The notes under the pieces were generated by a model. That model made no database searches. It was not told where the DNA came from and saw nothing but the letters and a program-made list of their open reading frames with translations. From contig NZ_AMZB01000134.1 of assembly GCF_000313755.1 (NCBI RefSeq), positions 151,850 through 215,849 on the forward strand: a stretch of DNA of 64,000 nt, written 5' to 3'. This document shows, piece after piece, positions 52,513 to 61,093 of this stretch. Each line of letters begins with the position of its first letter. The stretch's first letter is position 1. The position numbers and the translations under genes were made by a program. This DNA comes from Pseudomonas nitroreducens TX1 (GTDB lineage Bacteria; Pseudomonadota; Gammaproteobacteria; Pseudomonadales; Pseudomonadaceae).

Positions 52513-53349
52513 TCAGGCGGCTGGCGGGGCAGGGCTGTAGATGCGCGGCGCGCTGCGGTGGGGCAGGTGGACCAGGTTCAGGTTGTGCTCGCGCGCCCAC
52601 TGCACGGTGAGCGCAGTGGGCGCGGAGAGGCTGACCAGGGTCGAGAGCCCGCCGCGCACGGCCTTGTGGATAAGTTCCAGGCTGCAGCGACTGGTGACCA
52701 CGGCGAAGCCGCCTGTCAGTTCCAGGCGCTGGCGCTTGAGTGCGCCGACCAGCTTGTCGAGCGCGTTGTGGCGGCCAATGTCCTCGCGGCAAAGGCGGAT
52801 TTCCCCGGCGGCATCGACGAACAGCGCAGCATGCAGGGCGCCGCTGCGGCGGCCGATCTCCTGCACTGCGTTGACTCGCTCGCGCAGATGTTCCAGATGC
52901 GCGGCAGACGGCAACGGCGCTCCCTGCAGCACAGGCAGGTCGGGCAGCGCCTGGTCCAATGCCTCGACGCCGCACAGGCCGCAACCGGTATTGCCGGCCA
53001 GTTGCCGGCGCTGGTCCTTGAGGGCCCAGAAGGCGCGGTTGCTGACTTGTACCTCGGCGGCGATGGCATCGTCGTGGGGCGTCAGGTTCACGTCATAGAT
53101 GTCGTCGATGGATTCGATGAGGCCGGCGCCGAGGCTGAAACCGTAGACGAAGTCTTCCAGGTCGTTCGGCGAGACCATCATGACCGCCTGGTTCAGCCCG
53201 TTGTAGGCAATCGCCAGGGCGATTTCTCCGGCCAGCACGGCGTGACCGGTGGCGTGCTCCGGGGTGAGTTCGGCGTAGCTGTAGCCGTCGGCAGGCGCGG
53301 CGGCGTCCCGGACCGCGGCGCTGGCCGGGCGGGTGATCAGGCAAGGCAT
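52513..53349 (-). CDS. fdhD: Formate dehydrogenase accessory sulfurtransferase FdhD
   Basis: 278 residues. FdhD transfers sulfur from IscS to the molybdenum cofactor, needed for formate dehydrogenase activity. The CxxC motif is C123-G-L-C126. It lies just upstream of and on the same strand as the molybdopterin oxidoreductase, supporting a formate-dehydrogenase-like role for that enzyme. Confidence 0.95.
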   Translation of the reverse strand: MPCLITRPASAAVRDAAAPADGYSYAELTPEHATGHAVLAGEIALAIAYNGLNQAVMMVSPNDLEDFVYGFSLGAGLIESIDDIYDVNLTPHDDAIAAEVQVSNRAFWALKDQRRQLAGNTGCGLCGVEALDQALPDLPVLQGAPLPSAAHLEHLRERVNAVQEIGRRSGALHAALFVDAAGEIRLCREDIGRHNALDKLVGALKRQRLELTGGFAVVTSRCSLELIHKAVRGGLSTLVSLSAPTALTVQWAREHNLNLVHLPHRSAPRIYSPAPPAA

Positions 53350-53445
53350 GGGCAGAGCCCTGTGGTTCTAGTAATGCGACCAGCCTATGCCGATGCCGGC
53401 ATAGCGTCTAATGGCTGCTGTCGATGTAATGATCGACGCGCTCTA

Positions 53446-54342
53446 TCAGTCGCTCCAGGAATCGTCCCGGAGGGCCGCTGCTTCGCGAAAGCAGGCTTCG
53501 GCCAATGCCGAGCGCGGTTCGCTGCGGCGCAGGATCAGGCCCAGTGGCGACAGGGTGCGCGCGTCGTCTATCGGGGTGAGCGCGAAATGCTCCCCCTGGG
53601 TGTCCAACCCGCTGCCCAGCGGCATGATTGCGCAGCAAAGCCCGCGCTCCACCGCCTGCACCAGTTGGTGCACGGCGTCGGTTTCCAGGCGTGCCTGGGG
53701 GGTCAGGCCGCGGCTGCGGAAGCCGTGGTCGATGGACTGGCGGAAGTGCATGCCGGAGGAAAGCAGGCCCAGCGGCAGCTCCGCGAGGGCGTCCCAGCTC
53801 AGCGTTGGGTGGTCGATCTGGAAGTGGCGGCGGTCGTGCAGCAGGCCCATGCGCGTGGCGGCCAGTTCGAGGCTGTCGAAGTGCTCGCGGTCGAGGCGGT
53901 CGAGGTAGGACAGGCCAAGGTCCAACTGGTTGCGGCCCAGGCCTTCGAGGATGTTTTCCGAGCTCAGGGCGAACAGCTGGAAGCGCAGCTCCGGATGGCG
54001 CTGGGCGAACAGCTCGATCAGCCGCATGGGATCGAACCCCGCCAGTGGCACCAGGCCCAGGCGCAGGGTACCGACCAACTGGCCGCGGCAGGCGGCCGCT
54101 TCGGCGTACAGCCCGTCATGGGCCGCCAGCAGGCTGCGGGCCCAGGCCAACACCCGCTCGCCGGCTTCGGTGAAGCCCTCGAAGCGCTGCCCACGGCGCA
54201 CCAGTTCCAGGCCGAGTTCTTCCTCCAGGTTGCGCAGGCGCATGGATAGCGTCGGCTGGGTGACATGGCAGCGCGCCGCTGCCTGGCCGAAATGCCGCGT
54301 CTCGTCCAGGGCGCAGAGGAATTTCAGCTGCTTGATGTCCAT
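53446..54342 (-). CDS. LysR-family regulator (OxyR-like N-terminus)
   Basis: 298 residues. Helix-turn-helix DIKQLKFLCALDETRHFGQAAARCHVTQPTLSMRLRNLEEELG, then a substrate-binding domain. It is the first gene of the minus-strand set with fdhD (96 bp) and the molybdopterin enzyme, and probably controls them. Divergent from the kbp gene. The OxyR-like head does not by itself show peroxide sensing; no conserved redox cysteines are visible at OxyR positions. Confidence 0.9.
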   Translation of the reverse strand: MDIKQLKFLCALDETRHFGQAAARCHVTQPTLSMRLRNLEEELGLELVRRGQRFEGFTEAGERVLAWARSLLAAHDGLYAEAAACRGQLVGTLRLGLVPLAGFDPMRLIELFAQRHPELRFQLFALSSENILEGLGRNQLDLGLSYLDRLDREHFDSLELAATRMGLLHDRRHFQIDHPTLSWDALAELPLGLLSSGMHFRQSIDHGFRSRGLTPQARLETDAVHQLVQAVERGLCCAIMPLGSGLDTQGEHFALTPIDDARTLSPLGLILRRSEPRSALAEACFREAAALRDDSWSD

Positions 54343-54490
54343 CGGCGGGAAGGCTCCGGGGCGTTCTGTCGGGTCGGGAGGCGATTAGGAGTTTTCCGTC
54401 AGGCGTCATGGAAGTCGCCGTCTAGACTCCAGGGGCGCGCGGTCTGCCCAATGCCGGCCGCCTATCACTGTAACCGTAGGGAGGTTGGAA

Positions 54491-54937
54491 ATGGGCATTT
54501 TTGCGTTCGTGAAGGAGGCCGGCGAAAAGCTGTGGGAAAGCATTGTGGGCCAGGAGGCGCAGGCCGCCGAGTCGCTCAAGGACCACATCGCCAAGGTTGG
54601 CCTGGGTAATCCGAATATCCAGGTCAGCGTCGAGGGCGACAAGGTGATTGCCACCGGTGAAGTAGCCAGCCAGGAGGAGAAGGAGAAGATTCTGCTCGCG
54701 TTGGGCAACGTCGCCGGCGTATCGGGTGTGGAAGACCACATCACCGTCGCTGCCGCCGCCGCTCCGGCACCCGAAGCACGCTTCGTCACCGTGAAGAAGG
54801 GCGACACCCTGAGCGCCATCGCCAAGGCGGAGTACGGCAACGCCAACCTCTACAACAAGATCTTCGAGGCGAACAAGCCGATGCTCAGCCATCCGGACAA
54901 GATCTATCCCGGCCAGGTGCTGCGGATTCCGGAATGA
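54491..54937 (+). CDS. kbp: Potassium-binding protein Kbp (BON-LysM)
   Basis: 148 residues with no signal peptide. An N-terminal BON domain (about 25-90, with VEGDKVIATGEVASQEEKEKILLALGNV) and a C-terminal LysM domain (FVTVKKGDTLSAIAKAEYGNANLYNKIFEANK). Kbp (YgaU) senses cytoplasmic potassium in E. coli. The start is the ATG at 54491, six bases after a less likely TTG. A terminator follows 8 bp after the stop. Confidence 0.93.
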   Translation: MGIFAFVKEAGEKLWESIVGQEAQAAESLKDHIAKVGLGNPNIQVSVEGDKVIATGEVASQEEKEKILLALGNVAGVSGVEDHITVAAAAAPAPEARFVTVKKGDTLSAIAKAEYGNANLYNKIFEANKPMLSHPDKIYPGQVLRIPE

Positions 54938-54944
54938 CCTCGAC

Positions 54945-54967
54945 GAGCCCGGCCCAGCGCCGGGCTC
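54945..54967. terminator. Terminator after kbp
   Basis: gagcccggc-ccagc-gccgggctc, 9-bp stem, followed by gctgtttttg. It lies between kbp and the convergent yrfG gene. Confidence 0.82.
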
Positions 54968-54988
54968 GCTGTTTTTGCAGCTCGCGTT

Positions 54989-55651
54989 TCACAACCCCTC
55001 GAGTAGCGCCCGATAGTCTTCCTGGGCGTCGAATTCCTCGGTGTCCTTCGGCCCCTGGCGGCTATCCGGCTGGCGCACCGCCAGCAGGTGGGCGACGCCG
55101 AAGGTCCGCGCAGCGCGCAGGATCGGCAGGCTGTCGTCAATGAACAGGCTGCGCGCCGGGTCGAAGCCGACGTCCGCATGCAGCGCCTGCCAGAACTGCT
55201 GGTCTTCCTTCGGGAAGCCGTAGTCGTGGGAGCTGATCAGGCGCTCGAACCAGGGCGACAGCTCCACCCGCTGCATCTTCAGGGACAGCGAATCGCGGTG
55301 CGCATTGGTGATCAGCACAGCGCGCTTGCCGTGGCGGCGCAGTTCGGCGAGGAACAGGTCGGCGTCCTCGCGCAGGGCGATGAGGTCGGCAACTTCGTGC
55401 TTGAGGTCCAGCATCGACAGCTTCAGCTCGCGACTCCAGAAGTCCAGGCAGTACCAGTTGAGCAGGCCTGCGTTGTCGCGGAACAGCGGCAGCAGCTCGG
55501 CGTCCGCCTGGGCACGGCTGATTCCGTGGTGCTCGGCATAGCGTTGTGGCAGGTGTTCGAGCCAGAAATGGTTGTCGAAATGCAGATCGAGCAGGGTGCC
55601 GTCCATGTCCAGCAGGACGGTGTCGATCTGGTTCCAGGGCAGGCTTGGCAT
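54989..55651 (-). CDS. yrfG: HAD-family nucleotidase YrfG
   Basis: 220 residues. HAD motif I is LLDMDGTLLDLHFDN (nucleophile D), with motif II ITNAH and motif IV FIDDSLP. YrfG dephosphorylates GMP and IMP. The ATG at 55651 matches the family start (MPSLPWNQIDTVLL). Divergent from nudE, with which it is commonly paired in gamma-proteobacteria. Confidence 0.93.
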   Translation of the reverse strand: MPSLPWNQIDTVLLDMDGTLLDLHFDNHFWLEHLPQRYAEHHGISRAQADAELLPLFRDNAGLLNWYCLDFWSRELKLSMLDLKHEVADLIALREDADLFLAELRRHGKRAVLITNAHRDSLSLKMQRVELSPWFERLISSHDYGFPKEDQQFWQALHADVGFDPARSLFIDDSLPILRAARTFGVAHLLAVRQPDSRQGPKDTEEFDAQEDYRALLEGL

Positions 55652-55777
55652 GCTGGGCTTTCGCAAAAGAGTGTCGCAATTGCGCCGCCGGCGGACGGAA
55701 TCGGCGCGATATCTGACACGGAGAATCGGAAAAGGCGGGTTATCATAGCCGACCCGGCCACCCCCAGGAGTCGCCCC

Positions 55778-56344
55778 ATGCGTCAGAAACCCACGGTCCT
55801 CGCCCGAGAGATCGTTGCCAGAAGTCGGCTTTTTGCCGTCGAGGAGCTGCAACTGCGCTTCTCCAATGGCGTCGAGCGTACCTACGAACGCCTGGTGGGC
55901 AAGGGGCAGGGCTACGGCGCGGTGATGGTGATCGCCATGCTCGATGCCGAACACGCCGTGCTGGTCGAGGAATACTGCGCCGGGGTCGACGAGTACCAGT
56001 TGTCGCTGCCCAAGGGCCTGGTGGAGCCGGGCGAGGACATCCTCGACGCCGCCAACCGCGAGCTCAAGGAGGAGGCCGGCTATGGCGCCCGTCAGCTCGA
56101 GTACATCACCGAGCTGTCGCTGTCGCCCGGCTACATGAGCCAGCGTATCCAGGTGGTGCTCGCCCGCGACCTCTACGAGGAATCGCTGCCCGGTGACGAG
56201 CCGGAGCCAATGGGCGTGGACAGGATCAGCCTGCGCGAGCTTTCCAGCCTTGCGCAGAATGCCCAGTTCAGTGAAGGAAGGGCCCTGGCGGCGCTCTACC
56301 TGGTGCGCGACCTGTTGACCCAACGAGGGGAATTCCAACCGTGA
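55778..56344 (+). CDS. nudE: ADP compounds hydrolase NudE
   Basis: 188-residue Nudix hydrolase of Ap3A, ADP-ribose and NADH. The Nudix box is GLVEPGEDILDAANRELKEE followed by AGYGA. CAGGAG at 55765-55770 precedes the ATG. Its TGA overlaps the start of cysQ, so both are translated from one message. Confidence 0.95.
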   Translation: MRQKPTVLAREIVARSRLFAVEELQLRFSNGVERTYERLVGKGQGYGAVMVIAMLDAEHAVLVEEYCAGVDEYQLSLPKGLVEPGEDILDAANRELKEEAGYGARQLEYITELSLSPGYMSQRIQVVLARDLYEESLPGDEPEPMGVDRISLRELSSLAQNAQFSEGRALAALYLVRDLLTQRGEFQP

Positions 56345-57162
56345 TGAATGCTTTTCTGCCGGCCGTGATCGACCTGGTGCACAAGGCGGGCGATGTGATC
56401 CTGCCGTTCTGGCAGGGCGACCTGGATGTCCAGAACAAATCCGACGAGTCGCCGGTGACCGCCGCTGACCTTGCCGCCCATCGCGTCCTGGCCGACGGCC
56501 TGCGCACGCTGGCGCCGGACGTTCCGGTGCTGTCCGAGGAAGACTGCGACATCCCGCTGGAGCAGCGTGCGCAGTGGAGCCGCTGGTGGCTGGTGGACCC
56601 GCTGGATGGCACCAAGGAATTCATTGCCGGCAGTGACGAATTCACTGTCAACGTGGCGCTCATCGAGCATGGCCGCGTGGTCTTCGGCGTGGTCGGCATT
56701 CCTGCCAGCGGCCGCTGCTATTACGGCGGCACCGGCCTGGGTGCCTGGCGCGAGGAGCGCGACGGCGAGCCCGAGGCCATCGAGGTGCGCACCGAGCCGG
56801 ACGATATCTTCACCGTGGTGGCCAGCAAGCGCCACTCCAGCGCTCAGCAGGAAAGCCTGCTGTCCGGCCTCGCCCAGCGCTTTGGCAAGCTGGACCTGGC
56901 CAACATCGGCAGCTCGCTGAAGTTCTGCCTGCTCGCCGAAGGCTCGGCGGACTGCTATCCGCGCCTGGCGCCGACCAGCCAGTGGGACACGGCGGCCGCC
57001 CAGGGCGTGCTGGAAGGCGCTGGTGGCGAAGTGCTGAACGTGCGCGGCGAGCCCTTCACCTACGAAGCGCGCGAAGGCTTCCTCAACACGTCTTTCCTTG
57101 CGCTGCCCAAGGCGGCGCCCTGGCGTGAGGACCTGATCCAGCTGGCCCGTGCCCTGGACTGA
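56344..57162 (+). CDS. cysQ: 3'(2'),5'-bisphosphate nucleotidase CysQ
   Basis: 272 residues. Removes the 3' phosphate of PAP/PAPS in sulfur assimilation. The metal motif is SEED, with WLVDPLDGTKEFI and the C-terminal WDTAAAQGVLEGAGG. A GTG at 56341 is also possible; the ATG at 56344 overlaps the nudE stop (TGATG). Confidence 0.94.
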   Translation: MNAFLPAVIDLVHKAGDVILPFWQGDLDVQNKSDESPVTAADLAAHRVLADGLRTLAPDVPVLSEEDCDIPLEQRAQWSRWWLVDPLDGTKEFIAGSDEFTVNVALIEHGRVVFGVVGIPASGRCYYGGTGLGAWREERDGEPEAIEVRTEPDDIFTVVASKRHSSAQQESLLSGLAQRFGKLDLANIGSSLKFCLLAEGSADCYPRLAPTSQWDTAAAQGVLEGAGGEVLNVRGEPFTYEAREGFLNTSFLALPKAAPWREDLIQLARALD

Positions 57163-57176
57163 GGGCTCCTTCCCAT

Positions 57177-57239
57177 TGTCGGAGCGCGCTTGATGCCGGG
57201 GTTGCCGGTCAATTCGTTCGCGAGCAAGCTCGCTCCTAC
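57177..57239. repeat. REP palindrome with degenerate partner
   Basis: Intact palindrome gttcgcgagcaagctcgctcctac at 57216-57239 and a decayed left copy (tcggagcgcgcttgatg, near 57178). Fills most of the gap between cysQ and mutM. Confidence 0.8.
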
Positions 57240-57265
57240 AGAACGCTCCCATGCAGTTGTGATCG

Positions 57266-58078
57266 ATGCCTGAATTACCTGAAGTCGAAACCACCCGCCG
57301 GGGCATTGCGCCCCACCTCGAAGGCCAGCGCGTCAGCCGCGTGGTTGTCCGTGAGCGCCGGTTGCGCTGGCCGATCCCCGAGGATCTGGATGTGCGTCTG
57401 TCCGGGCAGCGCATCGTGCAGGTGGAGCGGCGCGCCAAGTACCTGCTGCTCAATGCCGAGGTGGGCACGCTGATCAGCCACCTGGGCATGTCCGGCAGCC
57501 TGCGCCTGGTGGAAAGCGGCACGCCCGCCGCGCGCCACGAGCATGTGGATATCGAGCTGGAGTCGGGCATGGCGCTGCGCTATACCGATCCGCGACGCTT
57601 CGGCGCGCTGCTCTGGAGCCTGACACCGCTGGAGCACGAACTGCTGCGCCACCTCGGCCCGGAACCGCTGACCGACGCCTTCGAAGGTGAGCGCCTGTTC
57701 CAACTGTCGCGTAACCGCAGCATGGCGGTGAAGCCGTTCATCATGGACAACGCGGTGGTGGTCGGGGTGGGCAACATCTACGCCACCGAGGCGTTGTTCG
57801 CGGCCGGCATCGACCCCCGCCGCGAGGCCGGGACCATCTCGCGGGCGCGCTACGTGAAACTCGCCCAGGAGATCAAGCGGATCCTCGCCACCGCCATCGA
57901 ACGTGGCGGCACCACGCTACGCGACTTCGTCGGCGGCGATGGCCAACCCGGCTACTTCCAGCAGGAACTCTTCGCCTACGGACGCGGCGGCGAGCCATGC
58001 AAGGTCTGTGGCACGACCCTGCGCGACGTGCGCCTCGGCCAGCGCGCCAGCGTCTACTGTCCGCGCTGCCAACGCTGA
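57266..58078 (+). CDS. mutM: Formamidopyrimidine-DNA glycosylase MutM (Fpg)
   Basis: Excises 8-oxoguanine from DNA. 270 residues, beginning with PELPEVE, whose proline is the catalytic nucleophile and whose glutamate follows. The H2TH region is seen ([17 protein letters not shown]) and the C-terminal zinc finger is [21 protein letters not shown] followed by PRC. Confidence 0.97.
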   Translation: MPELPEVETTRRGIAPHLEGQRVSRVVVRERRLRWPIPEDLDVRLSGQRIVQVERRAKYLLLNAEVGTLISHLGMSGSLRLVESGTPAARHEHVDIELESGMALRYTDPRRFGALLWSLTPLEHELLRHLGPEPLTDAFEGERLFQLSRNRSMAVKPFIMDNAVVVGVGNIYATEALFAAGIDPRREAGTISRARYVKLAQEIKRILATAIERGGTTLRDFVGGDGQPGYFQQELFAYGRGGEPCKVCGTTLRDVRLGQRASVYCPRCQR

Positions 58079-58171
58079 AGGCGCGCGGCGGCCGCTAAGC
58101 TTCCGCGATCTGCCTGTTCCACCTCCTGCCATAACAACAACGGCCCCCGCAGAGGGGCCTCCAGGTGATTC

Positions 58172-58750
58172 ATGTCCGGCAACTATCTGCCCCGCAACCC
58201 GTTCGCCGAGGCACTCGGTCACAGCATGCTGCGCATCGCCGGCTGGCGTATCGAGGGCGCCCTGCCCAAACTCGACAAGTTCGTGGTGATCGGCGCGCAC
58301 CACACGTCCAACTGGGATTTCGTCCTCTTTCTGGCGGCCAAGTTCGTGCTGCGCCTGAATGCCCGCTGGTTCGGCAAACACACCATTTTCCGTGCACCTT
58401 TCGGCGGTCTGCTGCGCCGCTGGGGCGGCATCCCGATCCAGCGCCACCTCAAGCTGAATACCGTGGACCAGGCGATACAGGCGTTCCGCGACAACCGCGA
58501 GATGATGCTGATCCTCTCCCCGGAGGGCACGCGCAGGAAGGTCGAGCGCTGGAAAATGGGCTTCTACCACATCGCCCGTGGCGCGGGCGTGCCCATCGTC
58601 CTGGCGGCACTGGACTACCCGGGCCGGCGCATCGTCATCGGCGAGCCATTCTGGCCCACTGGCGACGAGGCTGCCGACCTGCGCCGCATGCTGGATTTCT
58701 ACCGGCCTTTTGTACCGAAAAAGCCTCAGTACGCTTTCTTCGGCGATTGA
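58172..58750 (+). CDS. PlsC-family acyltransferase
   Basis: 192 residues. The acyltransferase HX4D motif is HHTSNWDF, and the second conserved block is SPEGTRRK. It probably acylates lysophosphatidate or a related glycerolipid at the inner membrane, but the family also has other acceptors. It is 93 bp after mutM and on the same strand. Confidence 0.88.
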   Translation: MSGNYLPRNPFAEALGHSMLRIAGWRIEGALPKLDKFVVIGAHHTSNWDFVLFLAAKFVLRLNARWFGKHTIFRAPFGGLLRRWGGIPIQRHLKLNTVDQAIQAFRDNREMMLILSPEGTRRKVERWKMGFYHIARGAGVPIVLAALDYPGRRIVIGEPFWPTGDEAADLRRMLDFYRPFVPKKPQYAFFGD

Positions 58751-58833
58751 AGGCTGTCACGCGACAAGTCATTGAGCGCTGTTATAGTTATGGCAGTCTG
58801 CCTGCCCAACTAAACAAAAAAGGACTTCCTTCC

Positions 58834-59172
58834 ATGACCCTGTTCCGCACCACCGCCACTGCAATGGCATTGGTCTGTGCATTCTCGGTGCTGCCGGCTG
58901 TTGCCCAGGACGCGGTGAGCAACGTCAGCGGTGACCCGACCTACACCGTCGAGGCCCCGCCGGCCTACGCGATGATGGGCGACCTGATCTTCGCCCGCCC
59001 GTTGCTGATCGCTGCCACCGTGGTGGGCGCCGCGGCCTTCGTGGTGACCCTGCCGTTCAGCGCCGCCGGCGGCAACATCGGCGAAGCGGGCAAGGCCCTG
59101 GTCGTCGAGCCGGGCAAGGCTGCCTTCGTGCGCTGCCTGGGCTGCACCACCAGCGGCTACAAGAAGGACTGA
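58834..59172 (+). CDS. Small exported or membrane protein of unknown function
   Basis: 112 residues: signal ([24 protein letters not shown]), a transmembrane segment ([19 protein letters not shown], about 55-80) and a C-terminal part with two cysteines ([13 protein letters not shown]). AAGGA at 58820-58824 precedes the ATG. Family not recognised, though such proteins are frequent in Pseudomonas. Confidence 0.78.
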   Translation: MTLFRTTATAMALVCAFSVLPAVAQDAVSNVSGDPTYTVEAPPAYAMMGDLIFARPLLIAATVVGAAAFVVTLPFSAAGGNIGEAGKALVVEPGKAAFVRCLGCTTSGYKKD

Positions 59173-59245
59173 TCCATCGTCCCTTTCCGGGGCGACGTGG
59201 TCGCCCCGCCAGCCCGGCTTGCCGGGTAAGTCCTGTGGGTAGCCC

Positions 59246-61093
59246 ATGAACCTGAGCGGCCTGAAGAAGCACCTGCGTCCGCTGCTTCTGCTGTTGGTCG
59301 CCGTCATCCTGGGCTACACCTTCTGGTCCAGCGCAGGCCTGCTGCAGTTGGGAGCGGGCCTGGCGTTGTTCCTGTTCGGCATGCAGTGCCTGGAAGAGGG
59401 GCTGCGCGACCTCGCCGGCAGCCAGCTGGAGCGCTGGCTGGAAAAAAGCACCGCGACCCGCGGCAAGAGCCTGCTGTTCGGCCTGTTCGGCACCTTCCTG
59501 CTGCAATCCTCGACCCTGGTTTCCCTGCTCACCATCGCCTTCATCAGCACTGGGCTGATCCAGCTCGCTGGCGGCATCGCGATCCTCTTCGGCGCCAACC
59601 TGGGCGCCACCAGCGGCATCTGGCTGCTGGCGCTGGCCGGGCAGAACCTCAGCCTGAGCCCCCTGGCATTGCCGCTGCTGGTGTTCGGCGTGCTGATGGG
59701 TTTCAACGGTGCCAAGAGCAAGGCCGCCGGACGCATCCTGCTGGGCATCGCCTTCATCTTCCTGGGCATCGACCAGATCAAGGACGGCTTCGGCAGTTTC
59801 GGCGACGCCATGGACATGAGCGAGCTGCGCTCGGAAGGCATGCTCGGCGCGCTGCTGTTCACCACCTTCGGCATCCTTGTCACCGTGGTGCTGCAGTCCA
59901 GCCACGCAACCCTGATGCTGACGCTCGCCGCCCTGGCCGGCGGTCAGCTGGAGCTGGGCCAGAGTCTGGCGATTGCCATCGGCTCCAACGTCGGCAGCAG
60001 CGTGACCACCGCCTTCGTCGGCTCCCTGGGCGGTAACCGCAGCGGGCAGCGACTGGCGCTGGCGCATGTGCTGTTCAACGTGGTGACCGGCATCCTGGCA
60101 TTCCTGCTGCTCGCGCCGCTGACCTGGCTGGTGCACTGGCTGGTGACGCCGCTGGGGCTGGCGGACAACCCGATGATCCAGTTGGCGCTGTTCCACACCC
60201 TGTTCAACGGCATGGGCGTGGCCTTGTTCTGGCCGATCCAGGGCGCACTGGCCAATGCGCTGGTGCGCTGGCTGCCGGACGTCGAGGAGCCGGCGGTGCT
60301 GATCACCGACATGGCGCCCGCCATGCCGACCATCGAGCGCACCCATGCGCGCTACTTGAACGAACGCGCGCTGGATTCCGCCGACGCCGCCGCCAGCGCG
60401 GTGCTGCAGGAGCTGCGGCACCTGGGCCGCCTGAGCATCGAGGTGATCTGCCACGCGCTTTACCTGCCGGTGGAGATGCTCAACCAGCCGCGGGTGGACG
60501 AAAGCCAGTTGCAGGCTGCGCCGGATCGCCATGCGCTGGCCGCGGAAGTGCTTTACCAGCGCCATATCAAGGGGGTGTACGGCGATTTGCTGAGCTTCAT
60601 GAGCCGCCTGGAGGTGCCGCTGGACGAGGAGCGCCAGCGCTTCTGGCTGTCCTGCCAGGTGGTGGCGTTGCAACTGGTGGACGCGGTGAAGGACGCCAAG
60701 CACCTGCAGAAGAATCTCGGCCACGCCCTGCACGGCGAGCCTTCGGCGCTACGCGATACCTATGTCGAACTGCGTCGGCACCTGATCGGCATGCTGCGCG
60801 AAGTGCGTGCGCTGGGCTCGCTGCTCGGTGGCGAGCTGCCGGAAGAGGCTTTGGTGGCGCGCCTGCAATTGCTTGACGAGAGCGCTGCCGAGTTCGATAC
60901 GGCGTTCCGCCAGCGTCTGTTCGCGGCGGTGCGCCGGCAGGAGCTGGACGGCCTGCAGATGAGTTCGCTGATGAATGACCTGGGCTATGTCAGCCGGATC
61001 ATCCAGAGCCTGCGCAACGTGCTGCAACTAGGCACCGAACACGGCCTGTTCGATACCCGCGAAGCAGACGAGCCGGCTCTTATCCTGCCCTGA
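59246..61093 (+). CDS. Na+/phosphate cotransporter family protein with PhoU-like tail
   Basis: 615 residues. The two repeated NptA/SLC34 motifs are LLQSSTLVSLLTIAF and VLQSSHATLMLTLAAL, each with QSS, within about nine to ten helices (residues 10-340). A C-terminal PhoU-like helical domain occupies 350-600. It probably imports phosphate or exchanges it with Na+, with the PhoU part regulatory. Its stop abuts the stop of the convergent ggt gene directly. Confidence 0.92.
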   Translation: MNLSGLKKHLRPLLLLLVAVILGYTFWSSAGLLQLGAGLALFLFGMQCLEEGLRDLAGSQLERWLEKSTATRGKSLLFGLFGTFLLQSSTLVSLLTIAFISTGLIQLAGGIAILFGANLGATSGIWLLALAGQNLSLSPLALPLLVFGVLMGFNGAKSKAAGRILLGIAFIFLGIDQIKDGFGSFGDAMDMSELRSEGMLGALLFTTFGILVTVVLQSSHATLMLTLAALAGGQLELGQSLAIAIGSNVGSSVTTAFVGSLGGNRSGQRLALAHVLFNVVTGILAFLLLAPLTWLVHWLVTPLGLADNPMIQLALFHTLFNGMGVALFWPIQGALANALVRWLPDVEEPAVLITDMAPAMPTIERTHARYLNERALDSADAAASAVLQELRHLGRLSIEVICHALYLPVEMLNQPRVDESQLQAAPDRHALAAEVLYQRHIKGVYGDLLSFMSRLEVPLDEERQRFWLSCQVVALQLVDAVKDAKHLQKNLGHALHGEPSALRDTYVELRRHLIGMLREVRALGSLLGGELPEEALVARLQLLDESAAEFDTAFRQRLFAAVRRQELDGLQMSSLMNDLGYVSRIIQSLRNVLQLGTEHGLFDTREADEPALILP